A stretch of 64,000 nt of DNA from Gemmatimonadota bacterium (GTDB lineage: Bacteria > Gemmatimonadota > Gemmatimonadetes > Gemmatimonadales > GWC2-71-9). Where the stretch lies: NCBI GenBank assembly GCA_009692185.1, contig SHZT01000012.1, positions 1 through 64,000 on the forward strand. Reading direction: 5' to 3'. The number at the start of each line of letters is the position of its first letter. The first letter of the stretch is position 1. Both the position numbers and the translations under genes were made by a program. A model generated the notes under the pieces. That model searched no databases. It was given only the letters and a program-made list of their open reading frames with translations, and had not been told where the DNA came from. Positions 49,646-58,762 of this stretch are shown here, piece by piece.

Positions 49646-51664
49646 ATGATCTCAAGAATCGTCCGGTTGCTCTCGCTCGCCCTGACGTTTGCCATGCGTG
49701 GCGCCTACGCCCAAGTGGTCCCGTCCGCCGAAGCCCTGGCGGCCGGCTCCCGGGTCGCGCGTGCCGTGATTGACCCATTCCCGGTCCGATTCTCTCGCGG
49801 CGACTCCGCAGTCATGAAGGTGACGCTGGTGGACTCAATTGGATCCGACGTCCCGGGCGCGAGCTTCACGCTCCGGACGGAAGGGGGGCTGGATCACCCC
49901 GTGCGGGTCCGCTACCGGCTGGTCGAGGCGCCGGGGCAACCGGCGTCCTATGTCATGAGCGGCGCCCGTCCCGGCTCGCAGGTGTTCCACGTCGCCGTGC
50001 ACATGGTTGTGGGCGGCCGGCTCGTCACGCGGGATATCGACTCGGTTACGGTGACGGTCGCGGACTGGCCGATTGCGAAAATCGTGATCGACGCCCTCCC
50101 CTATGATCCGTACGTGGGCACCACGTTCCGGCTCAAGGCTCGGGTCCTGACCGATCATGACACCGAGGCGGAAGGCATTCGGATCCTGTGGCGCACGGAT
50201 GATCCCTGCCACGCGCGGCTCACCTCGGATGGCGTGATCACGTTCGCCCAGCCGGGCAAGATCAACGTGTTCGCCCGCGCCCAGGGGATACAGGCCAAGC
50301 GCGAGATCAGCATCGCGTCGAACCCGGTGGTGACGGTCGAGATGACCCCCAAGTCGGCGCAAGCGCGGGTTGGAGACTTGGTGCGGTTGCGCATCGGGGC
50401 CATGGACCGGCGCGGGATCGTCGTGCCGAACATCGCGTACTCCTTCTCCGTCACGGCGGTGGACTCGGCGGGTGGCGAAATCGTCGGCGACGGCGATTTC
50501 ATAGCGGAGAAACCCGGCGTCTACGTCCTGCGCGCGAGCGCCGGCGACCCCACCGCGGAATCGGTGATCGAGGTTGGCCCCCGCCCGCCGGCAACACCGG
50601 TCAGCGTGACGTCACGAGCTACCATAGGGAAGGCGGGCACCCGGGCGCTCTGGGTGTTTACCGGCAAGGACGGCCGGGACTACGCCTACGCGGGGGCGGG
50701 TGACGGAACCAGCCCGGCGATTGTGTACGCATGGGATGTTACCGACGCCGCGAATCCGGTCCTCGGCGATTCCGTGACCGTGGGGACCGGCCCGAGCAGC
50801 ATCACGGACCTCAAGGTGAACGGCGACGCCAGCTGGGCGATCGTCAGCCGTATGCCGAGCTCGGGAACCCGGGGTGGCGTCACGGTGCTCGATCTTTCGA
50901 AGCCCGGGCACCCGGTGGTTCTCTCGGACTATTCCGAGGGCGTGGCCGAAGGCATTCGCGCGGTCTGGATCAACGCGCCGAGTGCCATCGTGTATGGAGC
51001 GGACGCGACGAACGGCAGCCTGGTCGTGCTCGACCTCGCAAATCCCCGCGCGCCGCGGTTCGTCAGTGCCCTCGAGGTAACACCCGGCCGCCGGGCGGAG
51101 ATCCATGACGTCTGGTCGGACGGAAAGCAGGCCTACCTGGCCGCGGGGCCCGATGGCTTGATCGTGCTGGACATTGGCGACAAGGGAATGCCGACCGCGC
51201 CTCGCGTGCTCGCTTCGCTCAAATGGCCGAATGCCTCGGCCCGCTCCGTCGTGCATAGCGGCCGATACGTGTTCGTCGGTGAGACCATGACAGACTGCGA
51301 AGCGTGCATGAATGGTCCCCGCGGAGAGATACGGGTCGTCGATGTGCAGAAGCCGAAGGAGCCGGTGGCCGTGGCCCACTACGGAGCACCGGAAGCCGGC
51401 GCCGGGCGGCTGTGGGCGGAAACCGGCGTTGTCTTCGCAGCTTTCCATCAGGGTGGGCTTCGCATCCTGGATGCGTCGGGGGAGTTGGCCCACGACCTGT
51501 ATGCCCAACGGCGCCAGGCAGGCTGGTTCGCGACCGGCGGACGCCCCGGAACGAGTCCCACGGTCGTGGCAGCGGTGCCCTACAAAGGCCACATCTACGT
51601 CGTGGACGTCAACACCGGTCTCTGGATCCTGACACACCGCCTGGCTGGCCGTCTCGGGTCCTGA
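49646..51664 (+). CDS. Secreted Ig-like and LVIVD-repeat protein
   Basis: The 672-residue protein has a signal peptide (1-22). Residues about 40-310 form three bacterial Ig-like modules (FRLKARVLTDHDTEAEGIRI, then LVRLRIGAMDRRGIVVPNI). Residues about 330-660 are LVIVD-type beta-propeller repeats, each ending in a phrase such as GSLVVLDLANPRAPRFV, GLIVLDIGDKGMPTAPRVL or GEIRVVDVQKPKEPVAV. Such proteins are exported, often surface-attached, with ligand unknown. ATG is preceded by CAGGAA. Confidence 0.8.
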   Translation: MISRIVRLLSLALTFAMRGAYAQVVPSAEALAAGSRVARAVIDPFPVRFSRGDSAVMKVTLVDSIGSDVPGASFTLRTEGGLDHPVRVRYRLVEAPGQPASYVMSGARPGSQVFHVAVHMVVGGRLVTRDIDSVTVTVADWPIAKIVIDALPYDPYVGTTFRLKARVLTDHDTEAEGIRILWRTDDPCHARLTSDGVITFAQPGKINVFARAQGIQAKREISIASNPVVTVEMTPKSAQARVGDLVRLRIGAMDRRGIVVPNIAYSFSVTAVDSAGGEIVGDGDFIAEKPGVYVLRASAGDPTAESVIEVGPRPPATPVSVTSRATIGKAGTRALWVFTGKDGRDYAYAGAGDGTSPAIVYAWDVTDAANPVLGDSVTVGTGPSSITDLKVNGDASWAIVSRMPSSGTRGGVTVLDLSKPGHPVVLSDYSEGVAEGIRAVWINAPSAIVYGADATNGSLVVLDLANPRAPRFVSALEVTPGRRAEIHDVWSDGKQAYLAAGPDGLIVLDIGDKGMPTAPRVLASLKWPNASARSVVHSGRYVFVGETMTDCEACMNGPRGEIRVVDVQKPKEPVAVAHYGAPEAGAGRLWAETGVVFAAFHQGGLRILDASGELAHDLYAQRRQAGWFATGGRPGTSPTVVAAVPYKGHIYVVDVNTGLWILTHRLAGRLGS

Positions 51665-51672
51665 GGGTTCCG

Positions 51673-52083
51673 GTGTCCATCGTCACGGTCACGCGGCGCG
51701 TGCACTTCAACGCGGCACACCGCCTCCACAACCCGGCGCTTTCCGACGCGGAGAACGCCCGGGTGTTCGGTCCCTGCAACAACCCGAACTACCACGGCCA
51801 CAACTACGAACTGGACGTCTCGGTCGCTGGGGAGATTGACGAGCGTACCGGGTTCGTGTCCGACCTGGGCGCAGTGAAGCGTGTGGTGGAGGAACGCGTG
51901 GTGGCGCGGCTGGACCACAAGAACCTGAACCTGGATGTTCCGGAGTTCCGGGCCGTGAACCCGACTACGGAGAATCTGGTCGTAATGATCTGGAAGATGC
52001 TGGAGGGCCACTTGCCCGGCCGACTGGCGAAGCTGACGCTGTGGGAGACCCCGAGGAACTACGTGGAATACGAGGGGCGGTAA
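51673..52083 (+). CDS. queD: 6-pyruvoyl-tetrahydropterin synthase/QueD-family enzyme
   Basis: The 136-residue enzyme converts 7,8-dihydroneopterin triphosphate, either to 6-carboxytetrahydropterin on the route to queuosine or to 6-pyruvoyl-tetrahydropterin. Zinc-ligand histidines are in VHFNAAHRL and NYHGHNYEL. The active-site context FGPCNNPNYHGHNY and the closing DHKNLNLD resemble the eukaryotic-type PTPS branch more than classical E. coli QueD. GTG at 51673 lies nine bases after the preceding stop. Confidence 0.9.
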   Translation: MSIVTVTRRVHFNAAHRLHNPALSDAENARVFGPCNNPNYHGHNYELDVSVAGEIDERTGFVSDLGAVKRVVEERVVARLDHKNLNLDVPEFRAVNPTTENLVVMIWKMLEGHLPGRLAKLTLWETPRNYVEYEGR

Positions 52084-52118
52084 GGCGGCCGTTTCCTGCC
52101 GCCCCACCGCCCTCCCGA

Positions 52119-52682
52119 TTATCTAGGCCACAACCAGCCGAACGTTCCCGCCGTCACCAGTGCCATCAACAGGCCGTCGAACATCCCCTTGATGGACACG
52201 CTCCACGGCCGTCCAAACCAGATGGAATCCGGAACCGCGCCGAAGCCATAGGCCAGCCAGGCCACCGCACCAACGACGCGGAAGACATGCAGGTAGTCGG
52301 TGCCGGGGGCCGTGGTGCGGCCCGCGATGTACGCCACTATTGTGCTCACCACCAGGTAGAACACAACCGACATCGCCATCGGGCCACCCATGCCCATTTG
52401 TCCAGGGGGCCGAAGCGTCACGAATCCCACGGGGCCCTCCGTGAACTTCTTCATGATGACGGGGTCTTTGGCGCCCTGCCCGCCCATCATGCCGGCCGGA
52501 ATCATGTACTGGCCCGGCCCGGCTTTCTGCGCGTTGAGGGCGTTGCGCACGGCATCTTCGTTGGGGAGCGCGGACCAGTCTTTCTTGTGGTGCGGCAGCA
52601 CCATCCAGACCAGGGCGCTCACGATGAACGTGAGTACGGCGGATACGACGATCGGGAGATACAGTCCACTCAAGCCAACCAT
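52119..52682 (-). CDS. Integral membrane protein of unknown function
   Basis: ATG at 52682 follows GGAGG and gives 187 residues with about four membrane helices: LYLPIVVSAVLTFIVSALVW at the N terminus, then AMSVVFYLVVSTIVAYIAG, a third near VFRVVGAVAWLAYGF and a fourth near GLLMALVTAGTFGWL. Between them is a methionine- and glycine-rich loop (YMIPAGMMGGQGAKDPVIMK). No family is recognised. It follows sdhB on the same strand by 79 bp. Confidence 0.6.
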   Translation of the reverse strand: MVGLSGLYLPIVVSAVLTFIVSALVWMVLPHHKKDWSALPNEDAVRNALNAQKAGPGQYMIPAGMMGGQGAKDPVIMKKFTEGPVGFVTLRPPGQMGMGGPMAMSVVFYLVVSTIVAYIAGRTTAPGTDYLHVFRVVGAVAWLAYGFGAVPDSIWFGRPWSVSIKGMFDGLLMALVTAGTFGWLWPR

Positions 52683-52761
52683 TCGGCCCTCCAAGGCGTG
52701 TGAGGCGGGGGCGAAGGTAGGGGGGTAACAGCAGGCCCGTCCAGAGAGGATGGGCCGAGGG

Positions 52762-53511
52762 TCATCTTGACTTGCCAAAGATCAGGCGGAGGAGACCTCT
52801 GAGCGGGTCGTAGAATCGATCCACGACCCGTTCCTTCAGGGGGATGATGGCGTTGTCCGTGATACGGATTCCTTCCGGGCAGACCTCGGTGCAGCACTTC
52901 GTAATGTTGCAGTACCCGATCCCACCCTCATCCTTGAGGTGTTGTGACCGGTCTGCGGTGTCGAGAGGGTGGGTTTCGTAGACGGCGGCACGAGTGAGAA
53001 AAGCCGGTCCCATGAACTCGGCGTGCTTGTGGTGGGTCCGGAGTACGTGGCACACGTCCTGGCACAGGAAGCACTCGATGCATTTCCGGAATTCCTGCGG
53101 GCGCTCCACTTCATGCTGGTACATGCGCCAGGTACCATCGGGAAAGTCAGGCTTGCGGGGCTGGAAGGCCGGGATTCGTCTGTTGACCTCGTAATTCCAC
53201 GACACGTCGGTGACGAGGTCCTTGATCACCGGGAACGCGCGCATCGGGGTAATCGTGACGGGCCGGTCATCCGGGTAGTCGGAGAGGCGAGTCATGCACA
53301 TGAGGCGCGGCCGACCGTTGATCTCGGCGCTGCAGCTCCCGCACTTCCCCGCCTTGCAGTTCCAGCGGCAGGCCAAGTCCGGCGCTTGCTGGGCCTGAAT
53401 GCGGTGGACGGCGTCGAGCACGACCATGCCTTCGTCGCATTCGACCCGGAACTCCTGGAGTGCCCCCTGCTGCCGGGTGCCGCGGTACACCTGGAACATC
53501 CTGGCCGTCAT
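52762..53511 (-). CDS. sdhB: Succinate dehydrogenase/fumarate reductase iron-sulfur subunit
   Basis: The 249-residue SdhB passes electrons from SdhA to quinone. CKAGKCGSCSAEINGRPRLMC (2Fe-2S, here with the fourth cysteine in RLMC), CIECFLCQDVC (4Fe-4S) and CNITKCCTEVCPEG (3Fe-4S region) are visible; the last has an extra cysteine. ATG at 53511 shares bases with the sdhA stop (TGATG). Confidence 0.93.
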   Translation of the reverse strand: MTARMFQVYRGTRQQGALQEFRVECDEGMVVLDAVHRIQAQQAPDLACRWNCKAGKCGSCSAEINGRPRLMCMTRLSDYPDDRPVTITPMRAFPVIKDLVTDVSWNYEVNRRIPAFQPRKPDFPDGTWRMYQHEVERPQEFRKCIECFLCQDVCHVLRTHHKHAEFMGPAFLTRAAVYETHPLDTADRSQHLKDEGGIGYCNITKCCTEVCPEGIRITDNAIIPLKERVVDRFYDPLRGLLRLIFGKSR

Positions 53512-55307
53512 CAGGCCCCATCCTTGATGAGCTTGGCGAGATCGGCCGGCAGATCGGGCTGCCGCTCGGCGCGCACGGCCAGGCGGTCCCCATCCTTGTG
53601 GACGACGTACTGGACCCGCTCCTGCGCAGGGTCGCTGTCCGGACGGTCGATCCGGGTGTGCCCGCCCCGGCTTTCGGTCCGCGCGAGCGCCGCGCGGGTC
53701 ACGGCCTCCGACACGGTCAACAGGGAGCGAAGATCCAGTGCGGTACTCCAACCGGGGTTGTATTCCCGGCTGCCGATGACACCGACGCCCGCGGCCCGGC
53801 GCTTGAGTTTCTCAACGGCGGCCAAGGCCGCCTCGAGGCCGGCCTTGTCACGGACAATGCCGGCATCAGCCTGCATGGCCTTCTGGAGGTCGGCTTGCAC
53901 CTGGTACGGGTTTTCCCCATTGGGGCGGCTGAAAGGGGCCAGGGCCTCGTTCACGACCTGCTGGACCCAGGCGTCAGACACGGGTGCGGGCTTTCGATTC
54001 CGGGCGGCGGTGGCAGCGGCGGCGCCTGCCCGGCGCCCAAACACCAAGAGATCGCTAAGGGAGTTTCCGCCCAGCCGGTTCGCTCCGTGCATGCCCCCCG
54101 CCACTTCCCCCGCGGCGTAGAGGCCGGGCACGGTCGCCTCTTGCGTTTCCGCGTCGACCTTCACGCCTCCCATGGCGTAATGGGTCGTGGGCCCAACCTC
54201 CATGGGCTCCCGGGTGATGTCCACGCCGGCCAGTTCCTTGAACTGGTGGTACATGCTGGGGAGTTTCTTCTTGATGTACTCCGCGTCGCGCTTCGTCGCT
54301 ATATCGAGAAAGACGCCGCCGTGCGGGCTCCCCCGCCCTTCCTTTACTTCACGCGTGATCGCGCGAGCTACGACGTCACGGGTGAGCAGCTCCGGGGGCC
54401 TCCGGTTCTTTTTCCGGTCGCCCGTTACCCACGCCTGGGCCTCTTTTTCCGTATCCGCAAAGTCTCCCTTGAACATGTCCGGGACGTAGTCGAACATGAA
54501 ACGACGGCCCGTGGAGTTCGTGAGGATCCCTCCCTCTCCGCGGACTCCTTCGGTGACCAGGATTCCATTTACGCTGGGCGGCCAGACCATGCCGGTCGGG
54601 TGGAACTGCACGAACTCCATGTCGATGAGATCCGCCCCGGCATCGCACGCCAGCGCGTGACCGTCCCCGGTGTACTCCCAGGAGTTAGAGGTGATCTGCC
54701 ACCCTTTGCCGATTCCCCCGGTCGCCAGGACGACGGCGCCAGCGTTGAACAGGACAAAGCGGCCGGAATCTTTCCAATACGCCAGCGCGCCCGCGGCGCG
54801 CCCGTCGACCACCGGCAGCCGGACCACGGTGCATTCCATGAACACGTCTACGCCCGAGTGAACGGCCTTGTCCTGCAGCACGCGGATCATTTCGAGGCCC
54901 GTGCGGTCCCCGACATGCGCGAGGCGGGAATAGGTGTGCCCCCCGAAGGGGCGCTGATTGATACGGCCATCGGGCGTCCGGTCGAACAGCGCGCCCCACG
55001 CTTCCAGCTCGCGCACGCGATCGGGCGATTCCTGCGCGTGGATCTGCGCCATACGCCAGTTGTTGTGCATCTTGCCGCCGCGCATCGTGTCACGGAAGTG
55101 CACCCGCCAGTTGTCCTCGCTGAACACGGTGCCGAGCGCCGCAGCCGCGCCGCCTTCGGCCATGACCGTGTGCGCCTTGCCGAGCAACGACTTGCAAATG
55201 AGCCCGACGCGGGCGCCCTGGGCCCGCGCTTCGATCGCGGCGCGCAGGCCGGCGCCGCCGGCGCCGACTACGATGACGTCGTGCTCGTGCTGCTGAATGT
55301 CAGCCAC
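53511..55307 (-). CDS. sdhA: Succinate dehydrogenase/fumarate reductase flavoprotein subunit
   Basis: The 598-residue subunit oxidises succinate to fumarate. VIVVGAGGAGLRAAIEA binds FAD, KAHTVMAEGGAAAAL holds the flavin-linking histidine, and FVQFHPTG and GGVKVDAETQEATVPGLYAA contain substrate-binding residues; EVAGGMHGANRLGGNSLSD closes the site. The C-terminal domain ends with typical HTRIDRPDSDP. GTG at 55307 shares one base with the sdhC stop. Confidence 0.97.
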   Translation of the reverse strand: MADIQQHEHDVIVVGAGGAGLRAAIEARAQGARVGLICKSLLGKAHTVMAEGGAAAALGTVFSEDNWRVHFRDTMRGGKMHNNWRMAQIHAQESPDRVRELEAWGALFDRTPDGRINQRPFGGHTYSRLAHVGDRTGLEMIRVLQDKAVHSGVDVFMECTVVRLPVVDGRAAGALAYWKDSGRFVLFNAGAVVLATGGIGKGWQITSNSWEYTGDGHALACDAGADLIDMEFVQFHPTGMVWPPSVNGILVTEGVRGEGGILTNSTGRRFMFDYVPDMFKGDFADTEKEAQAWVTGDRKKNRRPPELLTRDVVARAITREVKEGRGSPHGGVFLDIATKRDAEYIKKKLPSMYHQFKELAGVDITREPMEVGPTTHYAMGGVKVDAETQEATVPGLYAAGEVAGGMHGANRLGGNSLSDLLVFGRRAGAAAATAARNRKPAPVSDAWVQQVVNEALAPFSRPNGENPYQVQADLQKAMQADAGIVRDKAGLEAALAAVEKLKRRAAGVGVIGSREYNPGWSTALDLRSLLTVSEAVTRAALARTESRGGHTRIDRPDSDPAQERVQYVVHKDGDRLAVRAERQPDLPADLAKLIKDGA

Positions 55308-56101
55308 TAGAGAATCCGGATGTCGGTGATGATGCCAGCCGCGACCAGCCGGACGTAGAGATCCGCGAAGCCGACCCAGAAGAGCGAGATCCACGCCCAG
55401 AACATGTGCCGCTCGTTAAGCCGGGTGACGCCTCGCCAGAGCGCGTAGCGCTGCCGGCCGAACCGCGCGCAGGAGACGCAATCCAAGTTGCCCCCGACCG
55501 CGTGGCGCAGCGCGTGGCAGCCGAAGGTGAAACCCGCCAGCAGGACCACATTCACGGTCAGCACGAGGCTGCCCACCCCGACGCCGAACTCCCTGGGGCC
55601 CGGCGCCATTTCGCCGCCCGGCAAGACGCCGTTGACCGGCCAGATGAACGAGAGAATCGCATCCCAGCCCAGGATGCCGATGAAGATGACGGCCAGGTAC
55701 ATGAAGAAGCGGTGGAGATTCTGGAAGAGGAACAGCTGACGTTCGCCCTGGTAGTTGTGGGGGATTTCACCCACACCGCACGCCACGGGATCGAGGAAGA
55801 AGGCCCGGTAGTACGCCTTCCGGTAGTAATAGCAGGTGCCGCGGAACCCCAGCGGCGCGCCGAGAATGAGAAACGCGGGCGAGAGCGGCCACCAGCTCGG
55901 CTTGAACAGCGGCGAGTAGAAGGGCGAGAGGTAGGGTCCCCATTCATAGTTCTGATTGACCCACGCCGCCCAGAACGAGTAGATGCCGAAGGCGGTGAGG
56001 CCGGCGCCGACGGCGGCGGGAGCGGCCCACCACGAGTCGCGCCGAACTGTCGCGCCCAGGGCGCGCTCTTCCAGGTCTCGAGGAGATACCGTCGTCACCA
56101 T
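55307..56101 (-). CDS. sdhC: Succinate dehydrogenase cytochrome b/membrane anchor subunit
   Basis: The 264-residue protein is hydrophobic with about five membrane helices (residues about 30-50, 70-90, 130-155, 190-210, 235-258). Conserved-type histidines (QNLHRFFMY, GCHALRHAVGGN) are probable heme ligands. A single large anchor subunit followed by sdhA and sdhB is typical of non-classical diheme or heme-b complexes. ATG at 56101; it starts nine bases after mdh. Confidence 0.88.
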   Translation of the reverse strand: MVTTVSPRDLEERALGATVRRDSWWAAPAAVGAGLTAFGIYSFWAAWVNQNYEWGPYLSPFYSPLFKPSWWPLSPAFLILGAPLGFRGTCYYYRKAYYRAFFLDPVACGVGEIPHNYQGERQLFLFQNLHRFFMYLAVIFIGILGWDAILSFIWPVNGVLPGGEMAPGPREFGVGVGSLVLTVNVVLLAGFTFGCHALRHAVGGNLDCVSCARFGRQRYALWRGVTRLNERHMFWAWISLFWVGFADLYVRLVAAGIITDIRIL

Positions 56102-56109
56102 CGTCGCTC

Positions 56110-57036
56110 CTAGAGAGTAACCGTTGCCATCGTCTGACGCACCGCGTCGGCCGACTTGTGCAACGCCACCTGCTCCTTGCTGGTCAACTCCACCTCGAGA
56201 ATCTTCTCTAACCCGCCCGCTCCCAGCTTGCACGGCACGCCCAGGAAGAGTCCCTTGAGGCCGTACTCGCCATTCAGCCACGCACTGCACGGCAACACCC
56301 GTTTCTTGTCCCGGGCGACCGCCTCGGCCATCTGGACGGCGGCGGCCGCGGGGGCGTAGTAGGCCGACCCGGTCTTCAGGTAGTTTACGATTTCGGCGCC
56401 TCCGTTCCGCGTGCGATCCACGATTTCGTCCAGCTTCTTGCGGTCCATCAACTGGGTCACCGGTATCCCGGAGACGGTGGTGTAGGAGACGAGGGGCACC
56501 ATCGTATCTCCGTGGCCACCAAGCACCATCGCCTGGATGTCCTCGACCGACACGTCGAGCGCTTCCGCGAGGAAACTGCGGTAGCGGGCGGTGTCCAGGA
56601 CGCCCGCCATGCCGATCACCCGTTCGCGCGGGAACCCGGTGACTTCCTTGGCGACCCAGCACATCACGTCCAGGGGATTCGACACCATGATGATCGTCGA
56701 GTCCGGTGCGTGCTGCTTGATCTGCTGGCTTACGGCTTTGACGATCTCGACGTTCGTCCGAACGAGGTCGTCCCGGCTCATTCCCGGCTTCCGGGCAATT
56801 CCGGCGGTGACCACGAAGAGCTCGCTTCCGGCCGCGGGACCGTAGTCGTTGGTGCCGCGGACGCGGGAATCAAAACCCTCGATGGGGGCGGATTCCCACT
56901 GATCGAGCCCTTTGCCTTGCGGAATGCCCTCGACCACGTCCACCAGGATGACCTCGCGAGCCAGTTCCTTCTGCGCGAGGCCCAGTGCACAGGACGCGCC
57001 CACGTTACCGGCGCCGACGACCGTGATCTTCCGCAT
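56110..57036 (-). CDS. mdh: Malate dehydrogenase (lactate-dehydrogenase-like type)
   Basis: The 308-residue enzyme interconverts malate and oxaloacetate with [23 protein letters not shown] is the NAD site; [20 protein letters not shown] and [14 protein letters not shown] follow; [16 protein letters not shown] holds the catalytic histidine. The residue pattern in [12 protein letters not shown] (arginine, not glutamine, at the specificity loop) supports malate. Placed directly before the sdh genes. Confidence 0.97.
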   Translation of the reverse strand: MRKITVVGAGNVGASCALGLAQKELAREVILVDVVEGIPQGKGLDQWESAPIEGFDSRVRGTNDYGPAAGSELFVVTAGIARKPGMSRDDLVRTNVEIVKAVSQQIKQHAPDSTIIMVSNPLDVMCWVAKEVTGFPRERVIGMAGVLDTARYRSFLAEALDVSVEDIQAMVLGGHGDTMVPLVSYTTVSGIPVTQLMDRKKLDEIVDRTRNGGAEIVNYLKTGSAYYAPAAAAVQMAEAVARDKKRVLPCSAWLNGEYGLKGLFLGVPCKLGAGGLEKILEVELTSKEQVALHKSADAVRQTMATVTL

Positions 57037-57044
57037 GGTGATCC

Positions 57045-57533
57045 TTATTCGGAGGTGAACGGAATCGGGCCCGCATCAAACGTGAGGCCCAGTTGCCGGA
57101 TTGCTTCGTACAGCACGATACCCACTGCCGTGGCCAGGTTGAGGCAGCGGATGCCCTCTCGCATGGGAATACGGTACACCCGCTGGGGGTGCTTCCCCAA
57201 CACCCGTTGTGGGAGACCGTCGGTCTCATTCCCGAACACGAGCACGGAGTTCGGCGTGTAGGGCGCGTCGAGGTAAGAGCGCTCCCCGTGGGAGGAAAAA
57301 TAGAAGCATCGTTCGCGGGCGATCACGTGCCGGAACGCGCGCCACTCGGGGTGCACCCAGACGTCCACCTGGTCCCAGTAGTCGAGCCCGGCGCGCTTGA
57401 GTTCGTCATCTTCGAGAGAAAACCCGAGGGGCTCGACAAGGTGCAACGCCGTGTCGGTCGCCGCGCACAGCCGGGCCACGTTGCCGGTGTTGGGCGGGAT
57501 CTGCGGTTCGATGAGGGCGACGGCAAGTCCCAT
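57045..57533 (-). CDS. trmL: tRNA (cytidine/uridine-34-2'-O)-methyltransferase
   Basis: The 162-residue SPOUT-fold enzyme methylates the wobble ribose. [36 protein letters not shown] and [21 protein letters not shown] are the knot motifs that bind S-adenosylmethionine. ATG at 57533 gives the family-standard start; the longer upstream frame is noise. Its gene lies between moaE and mdh. Confidence 0.95.
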   Translation of the reverse strand: MGLAVALIEPQIPPNTGNVARLCAATDTALHLVEPLGFSLEDDELKRAGLDYWDQVDVWVHPEWRAFRHVIARERCFYFSSHGERSYLDAPYTPNSVLVFGNETDGLPQRVLGKHPQRVYRIPMREGIRCLNLATAVGIVLYEAIRQLGLTFDAGPIPFTSE

Positions 57534-57538
57534 TGGGG

Positions 57539-58000
57539 TCAGGGAGCCCGTGGCGCGGGCGTCGCGGCCGCCGCGCGGCTGCCGTCGTTTGCGCGCCACT
57601 CGGCCGAGCCGTTCTCGTAGATCTCTTTCTTCCAGACCGGCAGGCGTTTCTTGACCTCCTCGATCACATACCGGCAGGCCGCGAAGGCCTCGGCCCGGTG
57701 GGGGCTGGCGGCAACGGCCACGACGCTGGCCTGCCCTGCCTCGACGCGGCCCACCCGGTGCCGCAGCGCGACGCGCGTCTCCGGCCAGCGCAGCGCCGAC
57801 TCGGCCAGGATCCGCCCGGCTTCGGCATCGACCATCGCGTCGTAGGCCGTGTATTCGATGGCCGCTACCGGCCCGTCTTCGGCGCTCCGACGCACGGAGC
57901 CGACGAACAGGGCCGTTCCGCCCAGGCCCAAGGCCGCGACCTCGGCGAGCAGCGCCACGGGATCAAGCGCGTCAGGCGTGAGAATCGGCACGTCAGCCAC
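57539..58000 (-). CDS. moaE: Molybdopterin synthase catalytic subunit MoaE
   Basis: The 153-residue subunit transfers sulfur from MoaD thiocarboxylate to precursor Z. GGTALFVGSVR, EYTAYDAMVDAEAGRI, RHRVGRVEAGQASVVAVAAS and the active lysine region EEVKKRLPVWKKE are visible. The tail is alanine-rich. It overlaps moaD by eight bases; moaA and moaC are not in the window. Confidence 0.95.
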   Translation of the reverse strand: MADVPILTPDALDPVALLAEVAALGLGGTALFVGSVRRSAEDGPVAAIEYTAYDAMVDAEAGRILAESALRWPETRVALRHRVGRVEAGQASVVAVAASPHRAEAFAACRYVIEEVKKRLPVWKKEIYENGSAEWRANDGSRAAAATPAPRAP

Positions 58001-58277
58001 CCGCGATGGGCGGCAACAGGGCCAGCTCGTCCCCGTCGTTCAACAGCGTGGCATGGAGCGCGTGCGCGAGGTTTACAGCGACCAATGGCCGCTCGGGCAG
58101 GAGCGAGCCGTTAGGCACGCGGGCACGAAGGAACCGCACGGCATCGAGCACCGTAGATGGCCGCGGCAGTTCGAGGGTAACTTCTCCCTGGCCGACGATC
58201 TCCTCGTATTGAGCGAGCAACCGGCAGCGAACGGTCAGGCTGCCGCCGGGCGCGGGCGCGTCGAGCGGAAGGTGCAT
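57993..58277 (-). CDS. moaD: Molybdopterin synthase sulfur-carrier subunit MoaD
   Basis: The 94-residue ubiquitin-like protein ends LLPPIAGG; the terminal Gly-Gly is converted to a thiocarboxylate. LTVRCRLLAQYEEIVGQGEV and the strands that follow fit the fold. ATG at 58277 is chosen because the promoter -10 box ends seven bases upstream; a TTG at 58313 would lie inside the promoter. Confidence 0.85.
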   Translation of the reverse strand: MHLPLDAPAPGGSLTVRCRLLAQYEEIVGQGEVTLELPRPSTVLDAVRFLRARVPNGSLLPERPLVAVNLAHALHATLLNDGDELALLPPIAGG

Positions 58278-58284
58278 GACGAGA

Positions 58285-58313
58285 AGGATATGAGGGGATC
58301 GAGGAGGGCTCAA
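58285..58313 (-). promoter_or_regulatory. moaD-moaE-trmL-mdh-sdh promoter, probably leaderless
   Basis: TTGAGC (58308-58313), 17-bp spacer, TATCCT (58285-58290), then seven bases to the moaD ATG. No ribosome site is present. It fixes the moaD start. Confidence 0.55.
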
Positions 58314-58315
58314 GC

Positions 58316-58747
58316 ATGCTGATCACCGACGACCCTGGCCTCCGCCGGATTCTCACCGATGCGCGCCGGATCGCCGTGCTCGGGATCAAGCCCGAAACCC
58401 GGTCCCAGACGCCCGCCCACTACGTGCCGTTGTACCTCGCGCAGGCGGGGTACGAGATCATTCCCGTCCCCGTGTATTACCCGGAGGTGGCCGAGATCCT
58501 CGGCCAGCCCGTCTTCCGCCGCCTGGCAGACATTCCGGGCCGGATCGACGTGGTGCAGGTCTTCCGGAAACCGGAGGACATCCCCGCCCACCTCGACGAC
58601 CTCCTGGCCGCCCGGCCAGTGACGGTCTGGCTGCAGTCCGGCATACGGCACGAAGCGGTGGAGACAGCGCTAGCCGCGGCGAGCATCGACGTCGTGCACG
58701 ACCGGTGCATGATGGTGGAGCACGAGAGGCTGCTCGGGGAAAGCTAG
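58316..58747 (+). CDS. CoA-binding (YccU-like) protein
   Basis: The 143-residue protein has the CoA_binding Rossmann-like pattern: ARRIAVLGIKPETRSQTPAH, GYEIIPVPVYYPEVAEILGQ, IDVVQVFRKPEDIPAHLDDL and WLQSGIRHEAVETALA, with a cysteine in DRCMMVEHERL. YccU-type proteins bind CoA and may sense acyl-CoA; activity is unknown. A strong GAGGAGGGC site precedes ATG. Confidence 0.85.
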   Translation: MLITDDPGLRRILTDARRIAVLGIKPETRSQTPAHYVPLYLAQAGYEIIPVPVYYPEVAEILGQPVFRRLADIPGRIDVVQVFRKPEDIPAHLDDLLAARPVTVWLQSGIRHEAVETALAAASIDVVHDRCMMVEHERLLGES

Positions 58748-58762
58748 GGAGGAGGCGGGCGC

